DNA of 64,000 nt, taken from positions 530,594-594,593 of the forward strand of contig DIXF01000001.1 in assembly GCA_002448235.1 (NCBI GenBank), read 5' to 3'. This DNA comes from Syntrophaceae bacterium UBA6087 (GTDB taxonomy: Bacteria > Desulfobacterota > Desulfomonilia > UBA1062). Below are positions 9,257-18,555 of this stretch, piece after piece. Each line of letters begins with the position of its first letter. Position 1 is the first letter of the stretch. The position numbers and the translations under genes were made by a program. The notes under the pieces are model-generated. The model did no database searches. It saw only the letters and a program-made list of their open reading frames with translations, and had not been told where the DNA came from.

Positions 9257-9796
9257 ATGAAATTTATCGAAACCGATCTGCCGGGCGCATTCGTGATTGA
9301 GCCGGATGTATATAAAGACAACAGGGGGTTCTTCCTTGAGCTCTATAACCGGAAAGTGTTTGAAGAGCACCGGATCAGCCCCGATTTCTTCCAGGACAAC
9401 TATTCCTTTTCTCAAAAAAAAGGGGTGCTCAGGGGATTGCATTTTCAATATCCGCCTCATTTTCAGGCGAAACTGGTCATGGTCATGTGCGGCGCCATCC
9501 ACGACGTCATCGTTGACTTGCGGAAAGGCTCCCCGAAGTACGGCAAGTGGATCGCCATCGAGCTGAGCAATTCTCCTTTCCGCATGATCTATGTCCCCAG
9601 GGGATTCGCCCACGGATTCTGTACCCTGACGGATAACGCCCATGTGCTCTACAAGGTCGATTCGCTCTACAATCCCGGGGCCGACGGAGGGGTCAGGTGG
9701 GACGATCCTGACCTGGATATCCGGTGGCCGGTATCAGAACCCATCCTTTCGGAGAAGGATAAAGAGCTGCCGTTCCTGAAGGATATCACTCTGTAA
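9257..9796 (+). CDS. rfbC: dTDP-4-dehydrorhamnose 3,5-epimerase
   Basis: A 179-residue cupin of the RmlC family that epimerises dTDP-4-keto-6-deoxyglucose on the way to dTDP-rhamnose for surface polysaccharide. Catalytic and binding residues are visible: H62 and the RGLHFQ block, K72 in QAKLV, and Y132/Y138 in HVLYKVDSLYNP. PRGFAHGF is the other family signature. Length is normal. No rfbA, rfbB or rfbD is nearby, so the pathway must be completed elsewhere. The start has AAAGGATCT upstream, a modest ribosome site. Confidence 0.95.
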   Translation: MKFIETDLPGAFVIEPDVYKDNRGFFLELYNRKVFEEHRISPDFFQDNYSFSQKKGVLRGLHFQYPPHFQAKLVMVMCGAIHDVIVDLRKGSPKYGKWIAIELSNSPFRMIYVPRGFAHGFCTLTDNAHVLYKVDSLYNPGADGGVRWDDPDLDIRWPVSEPILSEKDKELPFLKDITL

Positions 9797-10001
9797 TCGA
9801 TTGGTAATGCAAATTACTGGGCGTATGTGTAATTTTTTCCAAAAACCCTGACGATAGGAGCATATGAAGCGCAGCAGGATCCTCGTGTCCCTTTTGGAAA
9901 GCACACGTGACGGGATGCGGACATCAGTAGTAAAGGGGTAATACACGGATGAGCCACCGGGAAAGAGAAACGGTTCTTGAGAACACAGCCAAGGGTTCGC
10001 A

Positions 10002-10988
10002 ATGACATCGTCTGATACGGGCCAAAGCACCTCCGGTGTAGACGGTTACAGAGAGCTTCCCTTCTCCATCATGCGGGTCAATGAGCGGTATGAATTCGAT
10101 ATCTATATCCGGATCAAGGATGATCACCGGCTTTTTGCCGCCAGCGGGGCACTCTTTACCGAGGATCACGGCAAGCTCCTGAAGGACGGCAACACGAAGC
10201 TCTACGTCAGAGATGACGACTGGAGCAAGGTGGAGGACTACAAGAGCAGGTACCTGAGCAGCATCCTCACGGACCCCAAGGTGAGCGCCCACGAGAAGGC
10301 CGATGTCGCTTTTTCCACCTCCATGAAGTCGATCAGGGACGTCTTCGAGTCTACGGAATCAAGGACCGTCAAGCATGTGGAAAAGAATGCAGAGGAGATG
10401 GTTCGGCTCATTCTCCGTGAAGACGAGGTCATGGACAATCTTATCTGGATAAACAGCCACGACCACTACACCTACCAGCACTCGGTCAGGGTGGGCATTT
10501 ATGCAACGGCCCTTTCCATCAAGCTTTTCGGCTCAAAGCTGACGAAAAAAGAAATGGTCGACTTGAGCGCAGGCTATTTCCTCCACGACATCGGGATGGC
10601 GCAGGTACCGTTGAAAATCCTCGACAAGCAGACGCCGCTGAGCCCTACGGAATGGGGCATCATCAGGATGCACCCCATGTGGGGATACGACAGGCTGCTC
10701 GAAACCGGCCACCTCACCCCCGAAGCCGCGGCCATCGTGCTCTCGCACCACGAGAGGGACAACGGCAGCGGATATCCCTTTGCGCGGGAAGGCGAGGGCA
10801 TCCCGGTGTATGCGAAAATATGCGCCATAGCGGACATGTTCGAATCCCTGACCGCGATCAGGCCGTACAGACAGCAGAAAGACCCGTTCCAGGCCTTGAA
10901 GCTGATGCAGGATGAGATGTCTGACGAGTTCGATCCCGAGCTGTTCAAGGCATTCGTCATGCTCCTCGGCCCGAGGAGCGAAGCCTGA
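10002..10988 (+). CDS. HD-GYP c-di-GMP phosphodiesterase
   Basis: A 328-residue cytosolic protein. The N-terminal ~130 residues resemble the DUF3391-like or PilZ-like segment often ahead of HD-GYP domains, though I am not sure of the family. The HD-GYP domain covers about 135-320: FLHDIGM has the HD pair (195-196), followed by HHERDNGSGYP (249-259) with the HHE and GYP signatures complete. Active enzymes of this family hydrolyse c-di-GMP to pGpG or GMP. Neighbours on the same strand are rfbC (205 bp upstream) and thiN. With the GGDEF protein at 20.6 kb and the MshEN fusion at 38.2 kb it suggests c-di-GMP control of motility and secretion. Confidence 0.9.
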   Translation: MTSSDTGQSTSGVDGYRELPFSIMRVNERYEFDIYIRIKDDHRLFAASGALFTEDHGKLLKDGNTKLYVRDDDWSKVEDYKSRYLSSILTDPKVSAHEKADVAFSTSMKSIRDVFESTESRTVKHVEKNAEEMVRLILREDEVMDNLIWINSHDHYTYQHSVRVGIYATALSIKLFGSKLTKKEMVDLSAGYFLHDIGMAQVPLKILDKQTPLSPTEWGIIRMHPMWGYDRLLETGHLTPEAAAIVLSHHERDNGSGYPFAREGEGIPVYAKICAIADMFESLTAIRPYRQQKDPFQALKLMQDEMSDEFDPELFKAFVMLLGPRSEA

Positions 10989-11094
10989 GTTCAGGGGAGA
11001 CGGCCCTGTACAGTACCCCGGAATATCACCTCTTTTTGCCGAGAAACAAAGCTCTTGCTTGACTTCACGGTTCATTCGTTGTTTATTCGCGAGT

Positions 11095-11754
11095 ATGTTT
11101 TTGATTGTATCAGGAGGAGATGCGCCTGATTGCGCCTTCCTGAAGGAAAAGGCCGGGAAGGCAAGGATGGTCATAGCTGCGGATAAAGGCGCCGAGTACT
11201 GCCTTGAGGCAGGGATACGGCCCGATCTCGTTGTGGGAGACATGGATTCCATTTCTGCTGCTGCCTCCGATGAACTGCTGAGATCAGGAGTACCTCTGAT
11301 AAAATACGATCCGTGCAAGGACCGGACGGATACGCAGCTCGCTTTGGAAGAGGCGTATCGTCAGGGCGCACGGTCCGTAGAGCTCGTGGCCGCCACCGGC
11401 GACAGGTTCGATCACAGCCTTGCAAACGTCCAACTGCTCTACGATGCCCGCAGCCGGGGAGTCGATGTGTCCATCCTGTCGCCGAAGAGCAGGATCTTCC
11501 TCGTCGATTCGCGGTATGCGGTTTCCAGCATGAGAGGGGCTACGGTTTCGCTGCTCCCTCTGACCATGGAGGTAGAGGGTCTGACCCTTACGGGTTTCCG
11601 GTGGACGCTCAAGAACGCCCTGATGAAGATGGGGAATCCCTACGGGATCAGCAACAGGGTGGTGTCCGAAGAGGCTCTGATAGAGGTGCGCTCAGGGGTT
11701 CTTGTCGTCGAGCTCTTCTTCCTGGCCGAACATGAAGGGGGGGATAATGGGTAG
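11095..11754 (+). CDS. thiN: Thiamine pyrophosphokinase
   Basis: A 219-residue enzyme that transfers pyrophosphate from ATP to thiamine. Family motifs are in order: AADKGAEYCLEAGIRPD, VGDMDSI, KDRTDTQLAL and ATGDRFDHSLAN. These acidic and RxDH motifs bind Mg-ATP and thiamine. The ATG at 11095 gives the usual N-terminus MFLIVSGG; the frame is open upstream to 10912 but that part overlaps the HD-GYP gene and does not resemble the family. No strong ribosome site is visible. No other thiamine genes are near. Confidence 0.92.
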   Translation: MFLIVSGGDAPDCAFLKEKAGKARMVIAADKGAEYCLEAGIRPDLVVGDMDSISAAASDELLRSGVPLIKYDPCKDRTDTQLALEEAYRQGARSVELVAATGDRFDHSLANVQLLYDARSRGVDVSILSPKSRIFLVDSRYAVSSMRGATVSLLPLTMEVEGLTLTGFRWTLKNALMKMGNPYGISNRVVSEEALIEVRSGVLVVELFFLAEHEGGDNG

Positions 11755-11833
11755 TGACAGCAAACTCGAGATGGTGGTATCCTTGGCGCGAAAAAATATT
11801 AGCAAAAAGGCTCTTGGAGTAAGGGGGAATACA

Positions 11834-12796
11834 GTGAAAAAGCTACTCTTTGCGTTTCTGATTCCGATCTGTGTACTGTTCATCGGGGGGTGCTCGAAGT
11901 TTTCGGGCAAAGACAAGGCCGAGCTCGAATCCGGCGTCGTGGCCCAGGTCGGAGACGACAGGATATTGGAAAAGGATATCGAGGAAATACTCTCGCACAT
12001 ACCCGTGCAGTACCGGACCAGATATTCTTCCGCCGAGGGCAGGAAGGAGGTCGTGGACGGGCTGGTGAAGATCAAGACGCTTGCATGGGAAGCCAGAAAG
12101 CGTGGAATAGACAAGCAGGACGGCGTGCGGATGAAGATAAGCTATCTCACGGATCAGACCCTGGCAAAGGAGCTGGAGAACGAGCTCAAGAAGTCCTTAA
12201 AGGTCAGCGACGCAGAGATAGAAAAATACTATAACGATCACCGGGAAAAGTACGTGACTCCCGACCGCATCAAGGCCAGGCACATCCTGGTGGACAAGGA
12301 AGATCAGGCCGGCGCGCTCTCCAAGCAGCTCAAGAAAGGGGCAAGCTTCGAGGAGCTGGCGAAGAAGAGTTCCAAGTGCCCGTCTGCCCAGAAGGGCGGA
12401 GATCTCGGGTGGTTCGGCAAGGGCAAGATGGACCCTGCCTTCGAGAATGCCGCCTTTGCCCTGAAGAAAGGTGAGACCAGCGGCGTGGTGAAATCATCCT
12501 TCGGGTACCACATCATCCGGCTCGATGACCGGAGGGAGAATAAGACCAGGACGCTCGATCAGGTAAAGAAATCCATCGAAAGGATCGTCCTGAGAGAGAA
12601 GATGGAGAAAGAGATCGACGCCCTCAAAGAGGATATCAGAAAGCAGGCAGAAGTTTCCATAAACGAGGAGTATTTCAAGAAATTCGAAGGCCGGGCTCAG
12701 CCCGGGCCCGAGGGGCGGGAGCTCTTGGGACCCGGTCCGCAGACGGGCCCTGTTCAAGCGCCTGCGCCGCCTGTGCCTGCAGCCCCCGGGAAGTAG
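11834..12796 (+). CDS. Parvulin-type peptidyl-prolyl isomerase lipoprotein
   Basis: A 320-residue lipoprotein: signal peptide with lipobox FIGGC (Cys20), an N-terminal SurA/PrsA-like helical chaperone part, and one parvulin domain at about 155-245. The domain is marked by RIKARHILV, KGGDLGWFGKGKM and SFGYHIIRL. The C-terminus is Pro/Gly-rich. The GTG at 11834 is preceded by AAGGGGGAA and gives a proper signal peptide, so it is preferred over upstream in-frame ATGs that overlap thiN. It ends 12 bp before gspF and is probably cotranscribed, suggesting a role in folding secretion components or exported substrates in the periplasm. Confidence 0.88.
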   Translation: MKKLLFAFLIPICVLFIGGCSKFSGKDKAELESGVVAQVGDDRILEKDIEEILSHIPVQYRTRYSSAEGRKEVVDGLVKIKTLAWEARKRGIDKQDGVRMKISYLTDQTLAKELENELKKSLKVSDAEIEKYYNDHREKYVTPDRIKARHILVDKEDQAGALSKQLKKGASFEELAKKSSKCPSAQKGGDLGWFGKGKMDPAFENAAFALKKGETSGVVKSSFGYHIIRLDDRRENKTRTLDQVKKSIERIVLREKMEKEIDALKEDIRKQAEVSINEEYFKKFEGRAQPGPEGRELLGPGPQTGPVQAPAPPVPAAPGK

Positions 12797-12808
12797 GGAG
12801 GAGAAGTC

Positions 12809-14035
12809 TTGGCGTTATATACCTGGAGCGGGTATACGGAAAGAGGCAAGGTCACCCACGGGATGATGGACGCGGTGTCCCTCAGGGAGGCCAAGCTCAA
12901 GCTCCGTTCCCAGGGGGTGTTCGTCAGCGAGATCAACGAAGAGGAAGCGGCGTCCCAGACGTCCATCGTCAAGGATATCTCGCTGAAGCGCTTTCTGGGA
13001 AGGGTCAAGCTCGAAGACCTCACGGTGATGACCCGGCAGCTTTCCACCCTGGTGGGGGCATCGATCCCCCTGGTGGAAGCCTTGAGCGCCCTCTACGAGC
13101 AGACGGAGTCGCCTGCCATGAAGAAGACCGTCGCCCAGGTACGGGACTCGGTGAACGAAGGCCTGTCTTTCGCCGATGCCTTGAGCCGGCATAAGAGGAT
13201 ATTCTCGGATCTGTACATAAACATGGTCCGTTCCGGCGAGGCGAGCGGCGCGCTGGATGTCGTGCTGCTTCGGCTCGCAGAGTTTCTGGAAGGACAGCAC
13301 CGGCTGAGGGCAAAGGTGGGAGCCGCACTGATCTATCCCCTTGTCCTTCTCTGCGTCTCCGGCTTCGTGCTTTTCTATCTCCTGACAGCGGTTGTGCCGA
13401 AGGTCGTGGGCATGTTCGAAAACATGGGCCAGAAACTGCCTCTGCCCACCCGCATCCTCATCGGGGTGAGCGATTTTCTCGGCGCTACGTGGTGGATCCT
13501 GGCGAGCCTTCTCATTGTCGCCATCGTGCTCTTCATGCGCTGGAAGAAGACCGAGCGCGGGGCCTTACGGTTCGACCGGTTCAGGATGAACGTCCCGATC
13601 TACGGCGCCGTCTACCGCAAGGTGTCTGTCGCCCGCTTTGCCAGGACGCTCGGCACACTGCTCTCGTCCGGCGTGCCCATCATCGAATCGATGAAGATCG
13701 TCAGGACGGTCGTCCAGAACAAGGTCATGGAGGCTTCCATCGAGGAATCCACCGGAGAAGTCATGGAGGGATCGAGCATCGCCGCTCCCCTGAAAAAGTC
13801 CGGAGTGTTCCCGCCCATCATCATCCATATGATCAGCACCGGGGAAAAAAGCGGGACCCTGGAAGAAATGCTCATCAAGGCTGCTGACGCATACGAAGAA
13901 GACGTGGAAACCGCTGTAGCGGGGCTTACATCGGTCCTTGAGCCGTTCATGATCGTGATCATGGGCGCGATCGTGGGCTCCATCGTGCTGGCAATACTTC
14001 TGCCCATGTTGGAGATGAGCACCATAGTACGATAG
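12809..14035 (+). CDS. gspF: T2SS inner-membrane platform protein GspF
   Basis: A 408-residue polytopic protein with the two T2SSF domains of GspF/PilC (about 70-190 and 270-395). Three membrane segments are visible around 170-195, 220-240 and 375-400. Signatures are RQLSTLVGASIPLVEAL and ARTLGTLLSSGVPIIESM. GspF couples the GspE ATPase to pseudopilus assembly. The start is TTG at 12809 with GGGAGGAG just upstream. It opens a tightly packed operon running to gspN. gspE and gspD, which often precede gspF, are absent here. Confidence 0.96.
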   Translation: MALYTWSGYTERGKVTHGMMDAVSLREAKLKLRSQGVFVSEINEEEAASQTSIVKDISLKRFLGRVKLEDLTVMTRQLSTLVGASIPLVEALSALYEQTESPAMKKTVAQVRDSVNEGLSFADALSRHKRIFSDLYINMVRSGEASGALDVVLLRLAEFLEGQHRLRAKVGAALIYPLVLLCVSGFVLFYLLTAVVPKVVGMFENMGQKLPLPTRILIGVSDFLGATWWILASLLIVAIVLFMRWKKTERGALRFDRFRMNVPIYGAVYRKVSVARFARTLGTLLSSGVPIIESMKIVRTVVQNKVMEASIEESTGEVMEGSSIAAPLKKSGVFPPIIIHMISTGEKSGTLEEMLIKAADAYEEDVETAVAGLTSVLEPFMIVIMGAIVGSIVLAILLPMLEMSTIVR

Positions 14036-14052
14036 TCGGAGGAAAAAGAGAG

Positions 14053-14505
14053 ATGAAAAACAAAGGGTTTACCCTTCTTGAATTACTGGTGGTTATCGTC
14101 ATACTCGGCATACTCGCCACCTTTGTCGGCACCCGGATCATGGGTAAGCCTGAAGAGGCACGCCAGACCCAGACCAAGATCCAGATCCAGTCCTTGGAGA
14201 GCGCGCTGAACATGTACCGGCTCGACAACGGCGACTATCCCTCGACAGAGCAGGGGTTGAGGGCGCTGGTGGAAAAACCCGGCACCGGTACTATCCCGAG
14301 GAAGTGGAGGGATGGCGGATACCTCGATAAACCCAGAGTCCCCAGGGACCCATGGGACAACGAGTACGCCTACCTGTCTCCCGGAATGAGGAATACCAAC
14401 GGTTTCGACCTGTTTTCCTACGGCGCCGACGGCCAGCCCGGCGGAGAGGGCAAGGATGCGGATATCGGGAACTGGGAAAGCGAAGGCGAAAGCAATCAGC
14501 AATAA
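14053..14505 (+). CDS. gspG: Major pseudopilin GspG
   Basis: A 150-residue type IV pilin-like protein. The prepilin leader MKNKG is cut before FTLLELLVVIVILGILA, with the conserved Glu at mature position 5. The C-terminal part has the GspG pattern YRLDNGDYPSTEQGLRALV and PWDNEYAY, the Ca-binding loop region. It is the main subunit of the periplasmic pseudopilus. A good GGAGG precedes the ATG. Its 3' end overlaps gspH by 50 bp. Confidence 0.97.
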   Translation: MKNKGFTLLELLVVIVILGILATFVGTRIMGKPEEARQTQTKIQIQSLESALNMYRLDNGDYPSTEQGLRALVEKPGTGTIPRKWRDGGYLDKPRVPRDPWDNEYAYLSPGMRNTNGFDLFSYGADGQPGGEGKDADIGNWESEGESNQQ

Positions 14506-14989
14506 AGCCTTCACCCTCATCGAGCTGCTCGTCGTCATCGTGATCTTAGGCATCACGGTGGGATATATCGGGCCGAAGCTCTTTGCCGGGATTTCCACAT
14601 CGAACATGGACACGGCCTCCCGGGAGATCCTCACGATCATCCAGTATGCCAGGTCAAGCGCTGTAACACAGCACAAGCCCTATTACGTGCGTTTCGATAT
14701 CGAGAACGGCAGCGTCGGTCTGTACCCGAAGCCCGAAAAATCGGGCGAACTGGAGCTGCTCAAAGAGAAGAAGCTCCCGGAGGGAGTGGTGCTGAAAAGC
14801 GTCAAGAGCCCATATCAGAGCGAAAAGATCGAGGGCAAGGCGGATATCATGGTTACCCCCGAGGGGGTGGTCGAACAGGGCGTCATCTACATCGAGGGGG
14901 CCCTGGGCAGCACCCACACCCTGGTCGTAAAACCTTTTTCCGGCCTGCTCACCGTGCATGACCACTATGTCGAGGTGCTCCATGAGTAA
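14456..14989 (+). CDS. gspH: Minor pseudopilin GspH
   Basis: A 177-residue pseudopilin with a long positively charged leader (MRISGTGKAKAKAISNKA) before FTLIELLVVIVILGITVGY. The rest fits GspH/FimT: TASREILTIIQYARSSAVTQ and a beta-rich C-terminal domain. Minor pseudopilins form the tip of the pseudopilus. The start at 14456 lies inside gspG; the frame has no other start before the pilin motif with a better ribosome site, so the exact start is uncertain. It overlaps gspI by 8 bp. Confidence 0.9.
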   Translation: MRISGTGKAKAKAISNKAFTLIELLVVIVILGITVGYIGPKLFAGISTSNMDTASREILTIIQYARSSAVTQHKPYYVRFDIENGSVGLYPKPEKSGELELLKEKKLPEGVVLKSVKSPYQSEKIEGKADIMVTPEGVVEQGVIYIEGALGSTHTLVVKPFSGLLTVHDHYVEVLHE

Positions 14990-15341
14990 GAAGGGGTTTA
15001 CGCTCATCGAGGTGCTGGTTGCACTGGTGATCCTGGGGATTTCCTTTACCTGGCTCATTATCGGGACCAACCAGTCCATCGACATGGCCATGAGATCGAA
15101 GTTCATCACCACATCGACCCTGCTTGCCCAGAAGCGCATAGCGGATGTCGTATCGAGCGGCCAGGATAAAGCCGCGGGGAGCGAGGAGGGCGACTTCGGC
15201 GAAGACTACCCCGGATACAAGTTTACCGAAAAGGTCGAGTCGACCCCGCTGGAAGGATGCACTAAGTACACATTGACGCTCACATGGGGGGAGCACAGCA
15301 ATCTTGAGACAGAGTTCACCGCATTCCTTTCTTCCAAGTAA
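14982..15341 (+). CDS. gspI: Minor pseudopilin GspI
   Basis: A 119-residue pseudopilin: leader MSKKG, then FTLIEVLVALVILGISFTW, then the family block LLAQKRIADV. GspI interacts with GspJ and GspK in the tip complex. The ATG at 14982 overlaps the stop of gspH by 8 bases and has GAGGTG upstream; a more distal start at 14958 would lengthen the leader without benefit. It overlaps the next gene by 38 bp. Confidence 0.92.
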   Translation: MSKKGFTLIEVLVALVILGISFTWLIIGTNQSIDMAMRSKFITTSTLLAQKRIADVVSSGQDKAAGSEEGDFGEDYPGYKFTEKVESTPLEGCTKYTLTLTWGEHSNLETEFTAFLSSK

Positions 15342-16020
15342 GCAGGGGTTCACCCTTATCGAGGTGATCATGGCGCTCGCCATAGGGGCAATCATCCTCA
15401 CGGTCGTGAACATGGCTTTCTTCGGGGCTCACCGGAGGATCGAAGTCGTGACCGGCGAAAGGCAGACCTACCAGATGGTGCGGATCGTCATGGACCGCGT
15501 GATAAAGGACCTGACCTGCGCCTATATCCCCGCTTCGAGCGATCCTCCAAGGGCCATGAGCGATGGAGAGATCTCGAAGTACCGCTTCATCGGCACCAAC
15601 GATTCGAGCGAAAGCGTCGACAAGGACGTGATCCATTTCACCACAACGGCCGACCTCGGGCTCCCGGGCAGCACGGGCGGCGCCTGCGACGTGGGATATT
15701 ATCTCAAGGAGATGGATTTGAAAAACGACCGCTATCTTCTCATCAGGTCAGAAGACTGCCTGCCTCATGAGGGCGTGAGCGAGAAGAGCAAGGAGATGGA
15801 GGTCGCCGAGGACGTCATCTCGCTGAACATCACCTACGTCGACGGCGAATCCAAGGAAAGCGATACCTGGGATCTCGTCGAGAAGCTCTGCCTCCCGAAA
15901 GAGGTGAGGGTGACCATCACCTTTGACGTCGAGGGCCGGCCCCTGAGCTTTACCGGTGTGGCGTTCCTTCCCCTGTCCGATCTCCCGAAGCTCATCAGGG
16001 GAGTCGAGGGAGGCGCATGA
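15304..16020 (+). CDS. gspJ: Minor pseudopilin GspJ
   Basis: A 238-residue pseudopilin with leader MRQSSPHSFLPSKQG followed by FTLIEVIMALAIGAIILTV. The C-terminal half is a large beta-rich domain as in GspJ. The start is TTG at 15304 behind GGGGGAG, inside the end of gspI. Its stop overlaps the ATG of gspK (ATGA). It is part of the GspI-J-K tip trimer. Pilin identity is certain; the J label rests on length and gene order. Confidence 0.9.
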   Translation: MRQSSPHSFLPSKQGFTLIEVIMALAIGAIILTVVNMAFFGAHRRIEVVTGERQTYQMVRIVMDRVIKDLTCAYIPASSDPPRAMSDGEISKYRFIGTNDSSESVDKDVIHFTTTADLGLPGSTGGACDVGYYLKEMDLKNDRYLLIRSEDCLPHEGVSEKSKEMEVAEDVISLNITYVDGESKESDTWDLVEKLCLPKEVRVTITFDVEGRPLSFTGVAFLPLSDLPKLIRGVEGGA

Positions 16021-17006
16021 GATTCAGAGACCTTATGCTGAATGATAAGAGAGGGGCCGTGCTCCTCCTCGTGCTTGCAACCGTGGCGCTTTTTACGGTC
16101 ATGGTCGTCAATTTCAGCGCAGACCAGGGGCTCGACATCGAGCTCGCCTACAATTTCCGCGATTCTGCCCAGGCCCAGTACATTGCCCGTTCAGGCATCG
16201 AAGCTGCCAAGGCGATTCTGAAAAAAGACGACCAGGCCTATGACTCTGAAGATGAGGAGTGGGGTGATTTCCCCGAATTCGCCATGGCCGCTTCCGCTTA
16301 CCTCGAAGGCCCGGTGTTCACCGGGTCGCTCACCGACGAGAGCGGCAAGTTCGATCTCAATTCGCTCGGGCTTCAGAACGACCAGGAGAACAGCGCCTTC
16401 AGAAGGGATCAGTTCATGCGGCTCCTGGAAGTCCTCGAACTCGACATGACGGAAAGCGAGAAGTCCGAACTGGCGGCGTCGATCAAGGACTGGGTGGACA
16501 CGGACGACGAAGAAACAGACTCGGGCGCGGAGAACGAATACTACCAGTTCCTCGACCGTCCCTATGAATGCAAGAACGCGCCCATGGACAGCCCGGAAGA
16601 GATCCTCCTCGTAAAAGGGATGAAGCCGGAATACTTTTACGGCACGGAAAATCACGAGGGCCTCAGAAAATACGTGACCGCGGGAAAAGGCGGAACAATC
16701 AACATCAACACGGCACCCGACGCCGTGCTCATGAGCATATCCGGTCTGATCACCGAGGACGTAGTGGAAGAAATCAAGGATTGCAGGCCCTTTATGCAGG
16801 AGAGTTTCGAGTGCATTCGGGGCTTGAATTTCGGCGATACTTCTGGTGATATGACGTGGATCAAGAGGGCCGTCGGGATCAAGAGCAGCCGCTTCAGCGC
16901 GGACATGAAGGGCAGCATGCCCTCGGGCGCTCAAGTGAACATAAAGGCAATACTGGAGCGCAATAACAGTGACTCTGTTCGAATAGTGTATTATAAGATA
17001 TACTGA
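16017..17006 (+). CDS. gspK: Minor pseudopilin GspK
   Basis: A 329-residue GspK: a basic leader, then GAVLLLVLATVALFTVMVVNF, lacking the Glu5 as is normal for GspK, and a large alpha domain. Family blocks are QAQYIARSGIEAA, SIKDWVDTDDE and INTAPDAVLMSI. GspK caps the pseudopilus. ATGA overlap with gspJ indicates translational coupling. An acidic stretch around 75-95 and 155-170 may bind Ca2+. Confidence 0.94.
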   Translation: MRFRDLMLNDKRGAVLLLVLATVALFTVMVVNFSADQGLDIELAYNFRDSAQAQYIARSGIEAAKAILKKDDQAYDSEDEEWGDFPEFAMAASAYLEGPVFTGSLTDESGKFDLNSLGLQNDQENSAFRRDQFMRLLEVLELDMTESEKSELAASIKDWVDTDDEETDSGAENEYYQFLDRPYECKNAPMDSPEEILLVKGMKPEYFYGTENHEGLRKYVTAGKGGTININTAPDAVLMSISGLITEDVVEEIKDCRPFMQESFECIRGLNFGDTSGDMTWIKRAVGIKSSRFSADMKGSMPSGAQVNIKAILERNNSDSVRIVYYKIY

Positions 17007-17028
17007 CTTTTCAAAGTTAGGATGGACA

Positions 17029-18555
17029 ATGGCAAGATATTCGGTAGGTCTATATTGGGACAATGTTTCCCTGCATGCATGCCTCATCAGGGTGGGAGCT
17101 TCCGAGCTCACCGTCGAGGGGTTCGCTTCCATGCCCAGGGAATACGATGAACGGTATACGCCCAGGAAAAATATATCCGAAGAGATCCCCGCGCTTTTAA
17201 AGGATACGCTGATCGAACCCCTCGATACGTTCGTGGTGAGCCTTCCCGAGAGGGAGACCATGCACCGCTCCCTGCTGCGTCCTTTCGGGGACCGCAAAAA
17301 GATAGCCCAGACTGTAACCCCGGAGGTGGAGACGCTATTGCCCGTCATGGACGGGAAGATTATCGTCGAGCACGTCCTCCTGGGAAAGGACGAGGCGGGG
17401 CTCCATCACATAGAGACGATCGCCGCCAGGCACAAGTCGGTTTCTGCGCTCATCGGGGATATGAAGGCGGCGGGCATCGATCCGGAGATCGTCGATTCAC
17501 CTTCCACAGCATTGCTGGCCGGGGCCCGGAAGGTCTTCAGGCTCGACCAGGAAGCCACGTATCTTTTCCTTCACATGGGCTGGCAGGACACGTCGCTAGC
17601 CGTGCTCGAAGGTCCAAAGGTAAGATACGCCGGCGCGTTTCCCTACGGATTCGAGAAGATCGCGTTGAATCTGTTCGGCAGTACGGCGCTCCCGTCCGGG
17701 AAGCTGAACGAGCATCTCAAGAATGGCGTCGAGGCGGGCGAGATCCTGGATGCATATGTCCGGGAAGTGCTCATAGCCTTGTCGCGCATCGATTCGAAAG
17801 AGCGCAACCTTGTCCTGGTTCTCACCGGGTATGCCCGGTCCATCAAGGATCTTCCTGCGCGTTTCAGACAAGCTGCCGATGTCGTCACCGACCTTCCCGA
17901 GCAGAACAGTGTCCGGGGAGACGCCGGCATCGATGAAATGCTGGGCCGCTTCATGCCCTTGAGCCTCTCCTGCAGGGGTATCGACTCCGCCGACGCCCTC
18001 AATTTCCGGCAGAGCGACCTTGCCTATACCAAGAAGATGGAGTGGATAAAAGGGTATGCAGGGACGTGGACCAAGGTTGCAGCGGTTTTCGTCATCCTCT
18101 GGCTCTTCGGACTCGGGCTGAACATCTCATTGAATGCCCGCATCAACAGCCAGCTGACCAAGCTCATAAATAAGGAGTTCAGCTCCACCATGCCTCCCGG
18201 CACCCCCATGACAAAGGACGTCGTGCTGCAGATGCAGCAGCATCTTACCAAGATGGCGCCCGGGGCCGGCAACGGCTCGACGGGCGGGGGGAATTCGGCG
18301 CTGGAGATCATTACGGATATCAGCGAGCGCGTTCCAAAGTCCGTGGACATACTCGTGGAGACGGTCAGCATCGATGAGAACGCCATAACCATAACCGGGA
18401 ACGCGGGCTCTTACGAGAATGTCGAGCGGATGAAGGAAAGCCTCGGCGGCCTTTCCTATGTGGCGGATGTAAAGATCGTGTCGGCAAATGTGGACAAAAA
18501 GGATCAGCGGGTGGGGTTGAAACTGGTATGCAGCAAAAAATCCAACAATTCATAG
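17029..18555 (+). CDS. gspL: T2SS actin-like/PilN fusion protein GspL
   Basis: A 508-residue protein. The cytoplasmic N-terminal ~330 residues have the PilM/GspL actin-like fold (MARYSVGLYWDN; TYLFLHMGWQDTSLAV; VLVLTGYARSI). A single membrane helix lies near 340-365 (VAAVFVILWLFGLGL). The periplasmic C-terminus is PilN/ferredoxin-like. GspL recruits the GspE ATPase to the membrane and pairs with GspM. It is 22 bp after gspK and overlaps gspM by 28 bp. Confidence 0.9.
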   Translation: MARYSVGLYWDNVSLHACLIRVGASELTVEGFASMPREYDERYTPRKNISEEIPALLKDTLIEPLDTFVVSLPERETMHRSLLRPFGDRKKIAQTVTPEVETLLPVMDGKIIVEHVLLGKDEAGLHHIETIAARHKSVSALIGDMKAAGIDPEIVDSPSTALLAGARKVFRLDQEATYLFLHMGWQDTSLAVLEGPKVRYAGAFPYGFEKIALNLFGSTALPSGKLNEHLKNGVEAGEILDAYVREVLIALSRIDSKERNLVLVLTGYARSIKDLPARFRQAADVVTDLPEQNSVRGDAGIDEMLGRFMPLSLSCRGIDSADALNFRQSDLAYTKKMEWIKGYAGTWTKVAAVFVILWLFGLGLNISLNARINSQLTKLINKEFSSTMPPGTPMTKDVVLQMQQHLTKMAPGAGNGSTGGGNSALEIITDISERVPKSVDILVETVSIDENAITITGNAGSYENVERMKESLGGLSYVADVKIVSANVDKKDQRVGLKLVCSKKSNNS